NCBI GenBank assembly: GCA_020846885.1
Contig: JADLDC010000055.1
Coordinates: 1-32,541 of the forward strand
Direction: 5' to 3'
Source of the DNA: Acidobacteriota bacterium
GTDB lineage: Bacteria > Acidobacteriota > Blastocatellia > Pyrinomonadales > Pyrinomonadaceae
DNA length: 32,541 bases
Shown: piece after piece, positions 9,501-16,794 of the stretch
How the letters are laid out: every line of letters begins with the position of its first letter
How positions within the stretch are numbered: position 1 is the stretch's first letter
The notes under the pieces: model-generated
Databases searched by the model: none
What the model was told of the DNA's origin: nothing
Seen by the model: the letters and a program-made list of their open reading frames with translations, nothing else
Made by a program: the position numbers and the translations under genes

Positions 9501-10068
9501 CAGCTTCGGCGATCAGGCTTAGATTCGGCCCGTCATCCCGAGTCACCCGCGAGCCGCGTTCCAGCGCCGTATCTATCAGGAGTATCCACGGTGTATCGCC
9601 TGACCGCTCAAGCGCGGCACCGATGACCGATTCAAAACTATCAAGCGGATCAAGCGAGTCTAACTGAAACGTTTTTCCGACGGCAGCCTTCAGCTCCTCA
9701 AGCAGCGTTCCATGCGTGCCTCGACGAAGATGGGAGACCGGATAATGCCTTCGCTGAAGCCTCTGGGCGCTGAATTCAACATGCGATTCGGAAACACGGC
9801 CGCGAAGATCGGGGCTTGCGGCCAAACCGCCCAGCGTTGCGAGAAAATGGCTTTTCCCAACGCCTCGATAACCGGCCAACGCATAGGCAACACCGCGGCG
9901 CGACTGGACCGACGCAATGCCGTCCAGCCATTTGGCCATCAGGTCAGCGGTCGCATCCGTAAAATAATAATTATTCAGCGTTTCCGCCGGGTCCGCAGTA
10001 AAATCACGGATGCTCCGAAACGGACGGACCTCAACGATGTCCTTGACCTTTTCCTGAATACGTTTCAT
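6535..10068 (-). CDS. Giant P-loop ATPase (BrxC/PglY/DUF6079- or DUF499-like), orphan
   Basis: A 1177-residue cytoplasmic protein. Walker A is GYRGVGKSH (66-74). A hydrophobic strand ending in Asp (WILLID, 161-166) is the likely Walker B, although the usual following Glu is Thr167. Further on come a YPLHP motif (273-277), a winged-helix-like region around 390-470, a mid-protein beta-rich segment around 490-560, and long helical, coiled-coil-prone sequence from about 830 to the end. The N-terminal P-loop, the YPLHP-type motif and overall size resemble the large ATPases of phage-defence BREX/Pgl loci and DUF499/DUF6079 proteins, but similarity is by eye only. No methylase, phosphatase or BrxA/B/L-like partner lies beside it; flanking genes are housekeeping. 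The start ATG at 10068 has only a weak purine-rich leader. Confidence 0.8.
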   Translation of the reverse strand: MKRIQEKVKDIVEVRPFRSIRDFTADPAETLNNYYFTDATADLMAKWLDGIASVQSRRGVAYALAGYRGVGKSHFLATLGGLAASPDLRGRVSESHVEFSAQRLQRRHYPVSHLRRGTHGTLLEELKAAVGKTFQLDSLDPLDSFESVIGAALERSGDTPWILLIDTALERGSRVTRDDGPNLSLIAEAARSNNIFVGVALDDDIAGADGSNAAIVRSYAIDYLDQAHLYKVVNAHVFPKDSQKQAILHDIYGYFREVLPSFRWSEQKFSALYPLHPAILEVAPYVRLYVHDFALLGFASEAGEKILGRPANSLIALDEVYDNAENGLRKIDDLQEAFAAYDAINTTVVNKIPVMQRLQAKLILKALLLLSLDGQGGTASDICASELIFDESDPDRAIATVDELLRTFAEALPNDFRVVAEDGLEPRYSFKVSSKENLNNALTEAVMQVSADTVPNVLRRVFQERFPEAAPAGEGSEQKEGVIELELTWRGARRKGAIVWPGSSIDGLGPWADWQVAIQFDGAAAADGAGQGDIARVIWKPDPLRPDEVDKLRSYHVLVSNADLREKYSEQIRASVHAHSMAAEKILTRSFLEDGQITIDGFDYNFTEEARAAQALSDVFASMLEPLFETRYPSHPYFTREIETDDVASIVTDVYNGTRRVLADVQSRAQTFAFPLGLVQLEGTSFVPESHERLGALAISREVLSLVEASGDAPVGLSDIYSALKQPPYGLGLAAQQMLITALVAERYIEFVTATGNRINRRSLDLKIIWEDIVGVAKPVETSASGESLKRWAKLFVKDAPFESLNRPSDREELTNAFAAWAAEWESARILERFQELPEDILNVQTWRLASRITRSFGAVAETIRKAAAGTAPLEDCLERVAEAFGGSESDFVEVERQIDTLTSFVRTAGLREEARIYVAASEATEVEEIESLRERLLSLIDAANADPNENINRELGYAWDKFRRAYAEHFQARHNKIMNSPERKAKLNETLKSEEWAEFDILSKLPGFDQRFAAASALFRVEIAGLDCTVDPLPLLERQPYCNCRFSLNGTSQAELLPAAFNDNLRAGLASFRRILGKNGEDLARSIERLAEKKNDADLEAACHEVAASLRSGREIPRFNDLQLKILVEVLTDNASEERPPARSEPSSTLKITDPSQSFREVITPEHTDDPILLNV

Positions 10069-10407
10069 TTCTTGCTCAGTTCAACTATGAGGGAGGCAAA
10101 GAGTGCCCAGCGGACAAAGCAGCGTTGGCAGGTAGAGAATAGATACAAAATTGGCCATTCAATCGATGGCATTGCCATTTTACCAGCTTTTTTGGGTAAA
10201 CGAAAGAGTTTTCTGGTTGATGGCACTATAAGGAACCCTTGGATCCGATCCCGTGGACCTAAGTTGCAGATCCGCACTCAAGATAGAGCAAGTTTTTTCG
10301 CTTTTCGCAACTTTTTTGTCCGAGTACGCATCATAAAGGCGTTGATTTCTATACATGTTAGGTTTAAGGTTAAGGTGAGGCGCCGAAAAGCCGCCATTGG
10401 AGGCAAA
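10069..10407. other. Divergent intergenic region between giant ATPase and M48 protease
   Basis: About 340 bp separating two divergently transcribed genes, so it should hold both promoters. The reading frame of the protease happens to remain open through it, but its translation is a basic, low-information peptide, and a strong ribosome binding site at 10399 marks the real start. TTAAGG-like words are repeated near 10360-10377. I could not identify a convincing sigma-70 promoter or an RNA gene. Confidence 0.55.
10399..10403 (+). promoter_or_regulatory. Ribosome binding site fixing the M48 protease start
   Basis: GGAGG, four bases upstream of the ATG at 10408. Choosing this start produces a clean signal peptide, whereas the in-frame extension to 9712 would overlap the ATPase gene on the other strand. 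Confidence 0.85.
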
Positions 10408-11583
10408 ATGATCCAGGAGCAATCAATTCGCAAGTTGTTATCTTCCTTAGTGCTCAGCACGCTCATGCTGGGCACTTTTTCACTGCTTCCAACGGCCGTT
10501 TCGGCTCAGCAGAAGGACAAGAAGCCGGCAAAGGCATCAGCCAAATCCGGCCCCAAAGCTCCTGAGACGGCCCCAACGCCTGAACCCGCAAAGCCGCTGT
10601 CAGACAAGGAGAATCCGGCGTTGATCGGTAAGCGTAAGATCAACAGCGGGACCGACAAATTCTTTGGCTGGCTGGGCGGATCGCAGGAGAAAGAATTGGC
10701 GATCGGGCGGCAGCTTGCGGCCCAGGTCGAACAGCAGGCAAAGATGGTCGAAGATCCGATGATCACCGAGTATGTGAACCGGGTCGGCCAGAACATCGTC
10801 CTTCATTCTGACGCAAAAGTGCCGTTCACCATCAAGGTCATTGACAGCGACGAGGTGAACGCCTTTGCACTCCCCGGCGGATTCTTTTTTGTCAACAAAG
10901 GCCTTATCCTGGCTGCGGACAACGAAGCCGAACTTGCCGGCGTGATGGCACACGAGATCGCCCACGTGGCGGCCCGGCACGCTATGGAAAATCAGGGCAA
11001 AGGCACGTTTATCAACTACGCGTCGCTGGCTGGAATAATTTTTGGCGGCCCGATCATCAGCCAGGTACTCTACAACGGCGGCGGTATTATGTCCGCATTG
11101 GCAGGCCTGAAGTTCACGCGCGGAGCCGAGACCGAAGCTGACAGCCTGGGCGTGCAGTATCTTTATGCCTCAGGCTACGACCCGCAGGCGATGTCAACGA
11201 TGTTTGAGAAGCTCGCATCCAAGAACAAGAAGAAAGCAGGCACGATCCAAAAACTGTTCTCGACGCATCCACAGTCGCTCGATCGCCGCGATGCGAGCAT
11301 GGCCCTTGTCGCGAGATTCCCGGAAAAGGAAGAATATGTGATAAGCACCTCGGAATTTCAGCGTGTCAAGGCCCATCTGCTAAAAGTCACCAACGCGAAG
11401 GCAAATATTATTGCGGACTATGACGAAGAGGACAACGCACGGCCAACCCTGAAAAAACGTCAGCCGGATGCCCCGGATGCTGATACTGATTCTGGAAGTT
11501 CAAGCTCTTCGTCTTCGGATGGGCCGCCCAAGCTAAAGCGACGCGACGTCGAGCCGCAGGCGTCCCCAACACCGGAGCAATAG
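10408..11583 (+). CDS. Secreted M48-family zinc metalloprotease
   Basis: A 391-residue exported protease. An N-terminal signal peptide (hydrophobic LLSSLVLSTLMLGTFSLL, cleavage near VSAQQ) is followed by a Lys/Pro/Ala-rich linker and the M48 catalytic domain. The zinc-binding HEIAH is at 182-186, and the third ligand is in the RGAETEAD motif (Glu241). This matches the BepA/LoiP-type periplasmic proteases that handle misfolded outer-membrane proteins. The C-terminal TPR domain of BepA is absent. Instead there is a Ser-rich, charged tail with the related words TLKKRQPD and PKLKRRDV. The tail contains no lipobox or membrane anchor. Substrate is unknown; an envelope quality-control role is inferred from the family. 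A strong hairpin terminator follows. Confidence 0.93.
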   Translation: MIQEQSIRKLLSSLVLSTLMLGTFSLLPTAVSAQQKDKKPAKASAKSGPKAPETAPTPEPAKPLSDKENPALIGKRKINSGTDKFFGWLGGSQEKELAIGRQLAAQVEQQAKMVEDPMITEYVNRVGQNIVLHSDAKVPFTIKVIDSDEVNAFALPGGFFFVNKGLILAADNEAELAGVMAHEIAHVAARHAMENQGKGTFINYASLAGIIFGGPIISQVLYNGGGIMSALAGLKFTRGAETEADSLGVQYLYASGYDPQAMSTMFEKLASKNKKKAGTIQKLFSTHPQSLDRRDASMALVARFPEKEEYVISTSEFQRVKAHLLKVTNAKANIIADYDEEDNARPTLKKRQPDAPDADTDSGSSSSSSSDGPPKLKRRDVEPQASPTPEQ

Positions 11584-11600
11584 TTCCCGATCATGCTGAT

Positions 11601-11640
11601 CAAATAGAAAAGGCCGCCGCAAGACGGTCTTTTCTATTTG
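11601..11640. terminator. Bidirectional hairpin terminator
   Basis: A near-perfect palindrome: CAAATAGAAAAG (11601-11612) pairs with CTTTTCTATTTG (11629-11640), extended inward by CCG/CGG around a short loop. Both stem edges are A/T-rich, giving U-rich ends in either direction. It lies between the convergent M48 protease and TPR genes and probably terminates both. Confidence 0.88.
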
Positions 11641-11664
11641 ACAAAATGAAAAGCGAACTTGAGT

Positions 11665-13713
11665 TCACCGGCCGAGTTTCTTTTTTATCCGGCCGGCATC
11701 ATCTGCGTCCGCTGACATTCGGAGGGCCGCCTCCCACATCATCTTCGCCCTTTCCAGGTCCTTCTTTTGCCGGTAGAGGTCGCCCAGGTGTTCGCGGATA
11801 GTTCCGGAATCGGGATCCATCCTGGCCGCCTCCAAGAGATACTTCTCAGCCTCATCAAGCCGGCCAAGTCCGAAATAGGCCCAGCCGAGGCTGTCAAGAT
11901 AGGACGGATTCTCAGGGTCAACCTTCAACGCCTTCGAGATCATACGCACCGCCTCGTCTAATTTCTCGCTGCGTTCGGTGAGAAAGAATCCAAGGTTATT
12001 GAGCGCCATCGGGTTGCCCGGCGTTTCGGCCAGGACCTCTCGCAGAACCCGCTCGGCGGCCGCGGTATCACCGCTTGTCTGAAGCGCGGTTGCGAGTGTT
12101 GTTTTTGCTATTTGCCGTCGCTCTGCTCCGGCCGCCGCCGACAATGCCTGGTTTGCGGCCGCTATCGCGTCACGGCCACGCTTGGCACGAGTGTAAAGAT
12201 TCGAAATGAACAGCAGGTCCGAGAATTCGTCAGCGGGCGACACGATAACGGTTTCGCCTCCGCCGGCCGTTTCAGTCGTGGCCTTTGGCCCTTTGCTTTT
12301 CTTTATCAGTTCAACCGCCGCATCGACTTGGCCAAGATCGACCAGCAACGTCGCCTCCATCCGCATCAGGCTGACGTCGTTCGGCCTTCGCGTCCTGGCT
12401 CCCCGTATCACTGAGAGTGCCTCGCGGACCTCGCCCTGCTTCCAGAGGAACATCGCCAATTGACTATCCGCAAAAGCATCGTCTTTCCCGAGCAGCTTTC
12501 GCGCCCTTTCAATGTACGCCTTTACGTCTGCGGGCTTGTTGGCCAGCTTGCTAACATGGATCAGCTTTTCAAAAACAAGCTGGACAAAATCTCTGTCCGC
12601 ATCCCTTACCGGCCCCAACGCCGGGATCGAGCGCAGGGTCAGAGCATTTTCGAGTGCCGCCGTAGTGTCGGCATACCTGTCTTTTTTCAAATACAGGTCA
12701 GAGAGCGAAACGGCCAATGTCGAGGCTGACCTAGCGTCACCGTTTGCGAGAGAGGCGATGTTTCGCTTTAGCAGCGCGACCGCATCATCAAAATGCCCGA
12801 CGCGCCCCTGAAGCCGTGCAAGCGTATCAATAAGCGATACATTCTTTGGGTTGGCATAGATCGCCTGCTGCAGTGCTCCGATGGCGGCCGGAGCCTTGTC
12901 CGCTTCGATCGAACCGGCAATATCACTCAGTAAAGTGATCGCTTCCGTATTTTCTGGATCATCGGCGATGAGATCGCTCAGAATGCCGGCGGCCTCTCCC
13001 TGCCGTTCCGCCTTTGTAAGCGTGGCCGCAAGTTTAAGGTTGGCCGTTTCCGGCGAAAGGCTAGTCCCGCCCATCGTGCCTTCGTAAAACCCGACATCGG
13101 TCGGCGTAAAGGCCGAAACCCATTGCCGTAATGCGCTGATCTGTTGGTCAAGATCATTGCGCGCATCGGCAAATGCCGCAAGGAATGCCCATGCTTCCGC
13201 GCTTCGCGGGTCCAGCCGTGCGACCTCGCGCCATTCCGCCCGGGCCTTGTCGGCAAATGCGCTATCCATCGGGCCGTTATTCAGACGGCTCTTGGCGGTG
13301 TACAGGCGGGCGAGGATGCGATGGCCGCCTATGTTGTCCCGGTCGGCCTTTACCGCCAGGCCGCCCTGCAGTATTCCTTCTTCGATATCGCGCGGAGGCA
13401 CGGCGACAGCAAGCTGTGCAAGTGCTGTATGGCCCTCGGCAAGCGTCGGGTCCAATGTGACCGAAGCCTGAAACGCATCCATCGCGAGCTTTCTCGCGTT
13501 TGCCCGACCGGCCTGAGATTGCATCCGCTGGAGCCGCCACATATGCCGCTGGCCCTCGAAAAGCTTTGTAAGGGCCTGTTCCCGCCGCACGCGCGCGTCG
13601 GCCGAGGGCTGGGCGACTTGCGTTTCAGGCGTTGGTGACGGAGATTGTGCCGCGGCGGCACCATTGCCTACGATGGCCGTCACTAAGAAACAAAATGAAA
13701 ATGCCTTTGTCAT
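11665..13713 (-). CDS. Large exported tetratricopeptide-repeat protein
   Basis: About 682 residues. MTKAFSFCFLVTAIVGNGAAAAQ is a typical signal peptide; a GTG five codons upstream (13728) is an alternative start. After a Ser/Pro/Thr-rich spacer, the protein is a series of TPR or TPR-like helical pairs from about residue 70 to the end. The clearest are in the C-terminal third, such as GNPMALNNLGFFLTERSEKL, NPSYLDSLGWAYFGLGRLDE and GTIREHLGDLYRQKKDLERA. TPR arrays mediate protein-protein contacts; a periplasmic scaffold or assembly role is likely, but no specific partner is indicated. It is downstream of the BamD-like gene but separated from it by a terminator, so it probably has its own promoter in the 87-bp gap. 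Confidence 0.88.
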   Translation of the reverse strand: MTKAFSFCFLVTAIVGNGAAAAQSPSPTPETQVAQPSADARVRREQALTKLFEGQRHMWRLQRMQSQAGRANARKLAMDAFQASVTLDPTLAEGHTALAQLAVAVPPRDIEEGILQGGLAVKADRDNIGGHRILARLYTAKSRLNNGPMDSAFADKARAEWREVARLDPRSAEAWAFLAAFADARNDLDQQISALRQWVSAFTPTDVGFYEGTMGGTSLSPETANLKLAATLTKAERQGEAAGILSDLIADDPENTEAITLLSDIAGSIEADKAPAAIGALQQAIYANPKNVSLIDTLARLQGRVGHFDDAVALLKRNIASLANGDARSASTLAVSLSDLYLKKDRYADTTAALENALTLRSIPALGPVRDADRDFVQLVFEKLIHVSKLANKPADVKAYIERARKLLGKDDAFADSQLAMFLWKQGEVREALSVIRGARTRRPNDVSLMRMEATLLVDLGQVDAAVELIKKSKGPKATTETAGGGETVIVSPADEFSDLLFISNLYTRAKRGRDAIAAANQALSAAAGAERRQIAKTTLATALQTSGDTAAAERVLREVLAETPGNPMALNNLGFFLTERSEKLDEAVRMISKALKVDPENPSYLDSLGWAYFGLGRLDEAEKYLLEAARMDPDSGTIREHLGDLYRQKKDLERAKMMWEAALRMSADADDAGRIKKKLGR

Positions 13714-13739
13714 AAAAAAGCGGCCCACGGCCGGAGACT

Positions 13740-13773
13740 AAGCAAAAAGAGCGGCCCGAATCGAACCGCTCTT
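13740..13773 (-). terminator. Intrinsic terminator after the BamD-like gene
   Basis: Read on the minus strand, AAGAGCGG (13773-13766) and CCGCTCTT (13754-13747) form an 8-bp stem around an 11-nt loop, immediately followed by a T-rich run. It is 28 bp past the BamD-like stop and should end the fmt-trhO-rsmB-rpe-bamD-like transcript. Confidence 0.82.
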
Positions 13774-13800
13774 GCAATAGAAGCTGTCCGCGTTCGTCAG

Positions 13801-15339
13801 CTACTGTTTCTTTTCGGGCGGCCCCGCGGACGCCTTTGGCTGTGTTGACGCCTGCCGCTGCGATATCACAGTCGTTAAGGCCTGCGGTATTTGATTGACC
13901 AGAATATCACCTTGATTTTCAATGATCTGATCGATAAGTTCAAATTTCTCTTCATCAAATTTGCTTGTCATCAGGACCCCGTTTTTGTCGATAGTCATTG
14001 GATAGATGCCGAAAAGCTGATTTTTGAAATTGGCAAAGAACGATGCCTTTTCCGGGGCAAGCACCTTTGCACGCACGGGGTCCGGTTCCGGTATATCGGC
14101 ACCTATCAATTTCAGCTGCTCCTTCGACTTATCTACCCATTCGCTGTTCGGGAAATCGCGAATTATCCGCTGAAAGTATCGTGCGGCCTGATCGGTCTCT
14201 TCTTCGACCAGATAGGTATTTGCCAGTTTATACAGGGCTTCGTCCATAAAGCTGAAATTCGGGTATTTGTCGAGTATCTCCCGATATCGCGACTGCGAGC
14301 CCTTCAATCCGCTCTTTCCCTGTTCAACCGACTGAGTGTAGTAATAGTTGGCAATATACAGATTGTGCAGCCCAAGATTGTCCTGAACTTCCATCAGCCG
14401 CCTTTCAGCTTCGTCCTTGAGGATCGAATTCGGATATTGTTGAAGAAGCGCCTTCAATTTTATCTCGGCACGCTTGGCCCGTGTCGCATCGCGGTCCGGA
14501 AGCCCGATCTGGCGCATTTCGGATTCGGCTATTTTCAGGACGACCCGATCGGCCAGCGGATGGGTCGGGAAGAACGTCAGCCAATCCTGATACGCGGCGA
14601 TGGCCTGAATAAGAGCGCTGGTCGAGCCTTCAAGATAGAATGAATCCGCAACCGCCAGCTTTGCCATCGGCAAATAAGGAGAATCCGGATATGTGGTGAT
14701 GATCGTCTGGAACAAAAGCCGGCCTACATCATAATTCTTCTTCCGCACTTCGCGGGTCGCCACAATAAATAGTTCGCGGTCGCGTCCGGGCGTGACCGCA
14801 CCGATCAATTCTTCGTACTCGTCCGGCCCACCGCCGCCAAAGATGCCCAAGAATTTTTTCTTTTTCTTCTTCTCGCGCGGTTTGCCGACCAATGATTCCG
14901 GATTGGCCCTGGCATTTGCCGTCTCTACAAGTACCGCATCGGCCCGGACCTGCAGATCGCCCACAGCCGCCTCAAGCTGGTCTATCTCGCTTGCCTCATA
15001 CTTTTCAGAACGGTCAAGTTTTGCGCGAAGGCCGTTCACATCCGATTGCAGCCGCGATGCTTCCTTTTCGATCGAAAGCAGCCGCGCTAAGGGGGAATCT
15101 GCATTCGCCTTGTCTTCCTTTGCGGCCTTATCGCTGTTCTCTTCTTTCAATACCGAAGCGGAACTTGCGGCCGAGCGGCGAATGGTTTCGAGCTTCTGTT
15201 TCATCACCTCGAGGCGCGTTGCCGGCGAACCGTCTCCCGGTTTGACCTGTGAAAAGCCGGCCGTCACCAAAACTGCTATGACCATAACAGCCGCGGTCAA
15301 ACTCTTAGCTTTCGAATATTTCATAACTTGATCGATCAT
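13801..15339 (-). CDS. BamD-like outer-membrane assembly protein without a lipobox
   Basis: About 512 residues, larger than typical BamD (roughly 240-250). It has an N-terminal hydrophobic export signal (SLTAAVMVIAVLVTAGFSQ) but no lipobox cysteine; indeed no cysteine is seen in the protein. Then come a coiled-coil-prone segment (about 40-135), a short poly-Lys stretch with FLGIFGGGG, and TPR-like pairs matching BamD/YfiO (FQTIITTYPDSPYLPMAKL, AIAAYQDWLTFFPTHPLAD, RYFQRIIRDFPNSEWVDK). BamD is a lipoprotein of the BAM complex that inserts beta-barrel proteins; membrane attachment here must differ if the role is the same. The ATG at 15339 overlaps the rpe stop (ATGA); a TTG at 15345 is less likely. 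Confidence 0.82.
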   Translation of the reverse strand: MIDQVMKYSKAKSLTAAVMVIAVLVTAGFSQVKPGDGSPATRLEVMKQKLETIRRSAASSASVLKEENSDKAAKEDKANADSPLARLLSIEKEASRLQSDVNGLRAKLDRSEKYEASEIDQLEAAVGDLQVRADAVLVETANARANPESLVGKPREKKKKKKFLGIFGGGGPDEYEELIGAVTPGRDRELFIVATREVRKKNYDVGRLLFQTIITTYPDSPYLPMAKLAVADSFYLEGSTSALIQAIAAYQDWLTFFPTHPLADRVVLKIAESEMRQIGLPDRDATRAKRAEIKLKALLQQYPNSILKDEAERRLMEVQDNLGLHNLYIANYYYTQSVEQGKSGLKGSQSRYREILDKYPNFSFMDEALYKLANTYLVEEETDQAARYFQRIIRDFPNSEWVDKSKEQLKLIGADIPEPDPVRAKVLAPEKASFFANFKNQLFGIYPMTIDKNGVLMTSKFDEEKFELIDQIIENQGDILVNQIPQALTTVISQRQASTQPKASAGPPEKKQ

Positions 15340-15998
15340 ACCCAAACCGTTCCTTTTTCGAGCAGCTCCCGGACGGATCCCGCAGGCGACGGCTTTCCAT
15401 ATATCGCCGAACCTGCAACCAGGATGTCAGCGCCAGCCTCGACGACCTCCAGAATATTGCCCTCATCGATGCCGCCGTCGACCTCGATCCGCGTCGGCAG
15501 CCCGCGGGCGTCTATCATCTGCTTTAGCCGGCGCACCTTTTCGACTGACGTCGGGATAAAAGCCTGACCGCCAAAGCCGGGATTTACCGACATTATCAAA
15601 ACAAAATCCGCAAACGGCAACGCTTCGTCCAACGCTCCCAGCGGCGTTGCCGGGTTGACGGCTATACCGGCCTTCGCCCCAGCCGACCTTATTGACGAAA
15701 GCGTCCGGTGAAGATGAGCATCCGCTTCAACATGGACAGAAACCATATCGGCCCCGGCCTTGACGAACTGTTCGGCGTACGTGCCCGGATCGGTGATCAT
15801 CAAATGGCAATCGATCGTCATTTTCGTCACCCTTCTGAGCGACCGAACGACCGGAAGGCCGATGGTGATATTCGGCACAAAGTGCCCATCCATCACATCG
15901 ACATGGAGCACCGTTGCACCGCCTTCTTCAACAGCGTTGATCTCATCCGCCAGACGCGCAAAATCGGCGGACAAGATGGATGGGGCAATTTCAAACAT
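15336..15998 (-). CDS. rpe: Ribulose-phosphate 3-epimerase
   Basis: A 220-residue cytosolic TIM-barrel enzyme interconverting ribulose-5-phosphate and xylulose-5-phosphate in the pentose phosphate pathway. Signature segments are all present: APSILSADFARL near the N-terminus, the metal/catalytic VLHVDVMDGHFVPNITIG, DCHLMI, the loop MSVNPGFGGQAF, EVDGGI with the second catalytic Asp, and GSAIYG in the phosphate-binding loop. The ATG at 15998 is preceded by AAGGAT at suitable spacing; a GTG at 16016 would add six residues without family support. Its stop overlaps the BamD-like start by 4 bp. Confidence 0.97.
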   Translation of the reverse strand: MFEIAPSILSADFARLADEINAVEEGGATVLHVDVMDGHFVPNITIGLPVVRSLRRVTKMTIDCHLMITDPGTYAEQFVKAGADMVSVHVEADAHLHRTLSSIRSAGAKAGIAVNPATPLGALDEALPFADFVLIMSVNPGFGGQAFIPTSVEKVRRLKQMIDARGLPTRIEVDGGIDEGNILEVVEAGADILVAGSAIYGKPSPAGSVRELLEKGTVWV

Positions 15999-16055
15999 TC
16001 TGCAGTTATCCTTCACTTTGTTGCCGGTATCTACGCCTCGGTTGCACTGCCCGAT

Positions 16056-16736
16056 CTACTGGCCCGGCTGAATTCTTTTTCGGCTCTCGCCTGCCGTAGG
16101 TTTTGTCTTTGGGGGCGGCGCCGGCTGCTTGGGCTCCGGCTTGACCGAGGTGTTCTTATTTCCCTTTTCGCCGGGTTCTTTCAGCTGTTCTGTGTCCTTT
16201 TTATCGCTATCGGCGGATTTGGTGTTGGACTTTTCATCCGAATCAGCGTCTGGGCTCGACACATCCGTATTCACATCGCGGGTCGTATCGGCCTTTTTCT
16301 TTGTATTTGAGTTTGAATTCGGCCTCTTTTTCGGTTTGTCCGAGATCATGTCCTCGATCGTCTTGGTGTCGTCAGTTTCCAGGTCCTTGATCAACGACTT
16401 GGGGGCATCGTCACCTTCGGCTCCGGCCTTGCTTACAACAACGAAAATCAGTTGGCCCGATTTTACAGTTTCCCCGGCTTTCGGGGCTTGTTCCAGCACA
16501 GTATTTATCCGCTCAGTACTCGGACGGTCCGCGCGCCTTTTGATCTTCAGGCCAAGCGCCGCAAGTTCTTTTTCACTCTCAAAAAAGTCCTTGCCGGTTA
16601 TTTCGGGGACAGTTATCTCCTTGCCGGAGAGCGACATATAGACGACACCGGCCGCCGTTCCGAGAAACGCCGCCAGCAAGGCGGCGACCACCGCCAGCTT
16701 GCCTATCGCTGAAATACCTGCTTTTGCAAATCCCAC
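16056..16736 (-). CDS. Membrane-anchored single-PASTA-domain protein
   Basis: A 226-residue protein: a short cytoplasmic start, a transmembrane helix (about residues 14-36), then one PASTA domain (about 40-104). The domain contains the typical VPEITGKDFFESEKELAALGL, TVLEQAPKAGETVKSGQ and IFVVVSKAG elements. The rest is a highly charged Lys/Asp/Ser/Pro-rich tail, probably disordered. PASTA domains usually bind peptidoglycan fragments and occur in serine/threonine kinases or penicillin-binding proteins; here there is no kinase or transpeptidase domain. It sits between rsmB (58 bp) and rpe (57 bp) in the same direction. An envelope or wall-sensing role is inference. Confidence 0.85.
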   Translation of the reverse strand: MGFAKAGISAIGKLAVVAALLAAFLGTAAGVVYMSLSGKEITVPEITGKDFFESEKELAALGLKIKRRADRPSTERINTVLEQAPKAGETVKSGQLIFVVVSKAGAEGDDAPKSLIKDLETDDTKTIEDMISDKPKKRPNSNSNTKKKADTTRDVNTDVSSPDADSDEKSNTKSADSDKKDTEQLKEPGEKGNKNTSVKPEPKQPAPPPKTKPTAGESRKRIQPGQ

Positions 16737-16794
16737 GTACGACTGCTCCTAAAAACAACTTTCAAGTCTAGCATTATACGGGAAACAGGCAAAT

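Noticed and set aside
10065-10277. 70-codon minus-strand frame ending in an ATGA overlap with the giant ATPase start
   Set aside because: The overlap is suggestive, but the peptide has no domain or ribosome binding site; it could be revived if conserved in relatives.
9712-10407. N-terminal extension of the M48 protease frame to an ATG at 9712
   Set aside because: It overlaps the large ATPase gene on the other strand, has no conserved features, and a strong GGAGG plus signal peptide marks the start at 10408.
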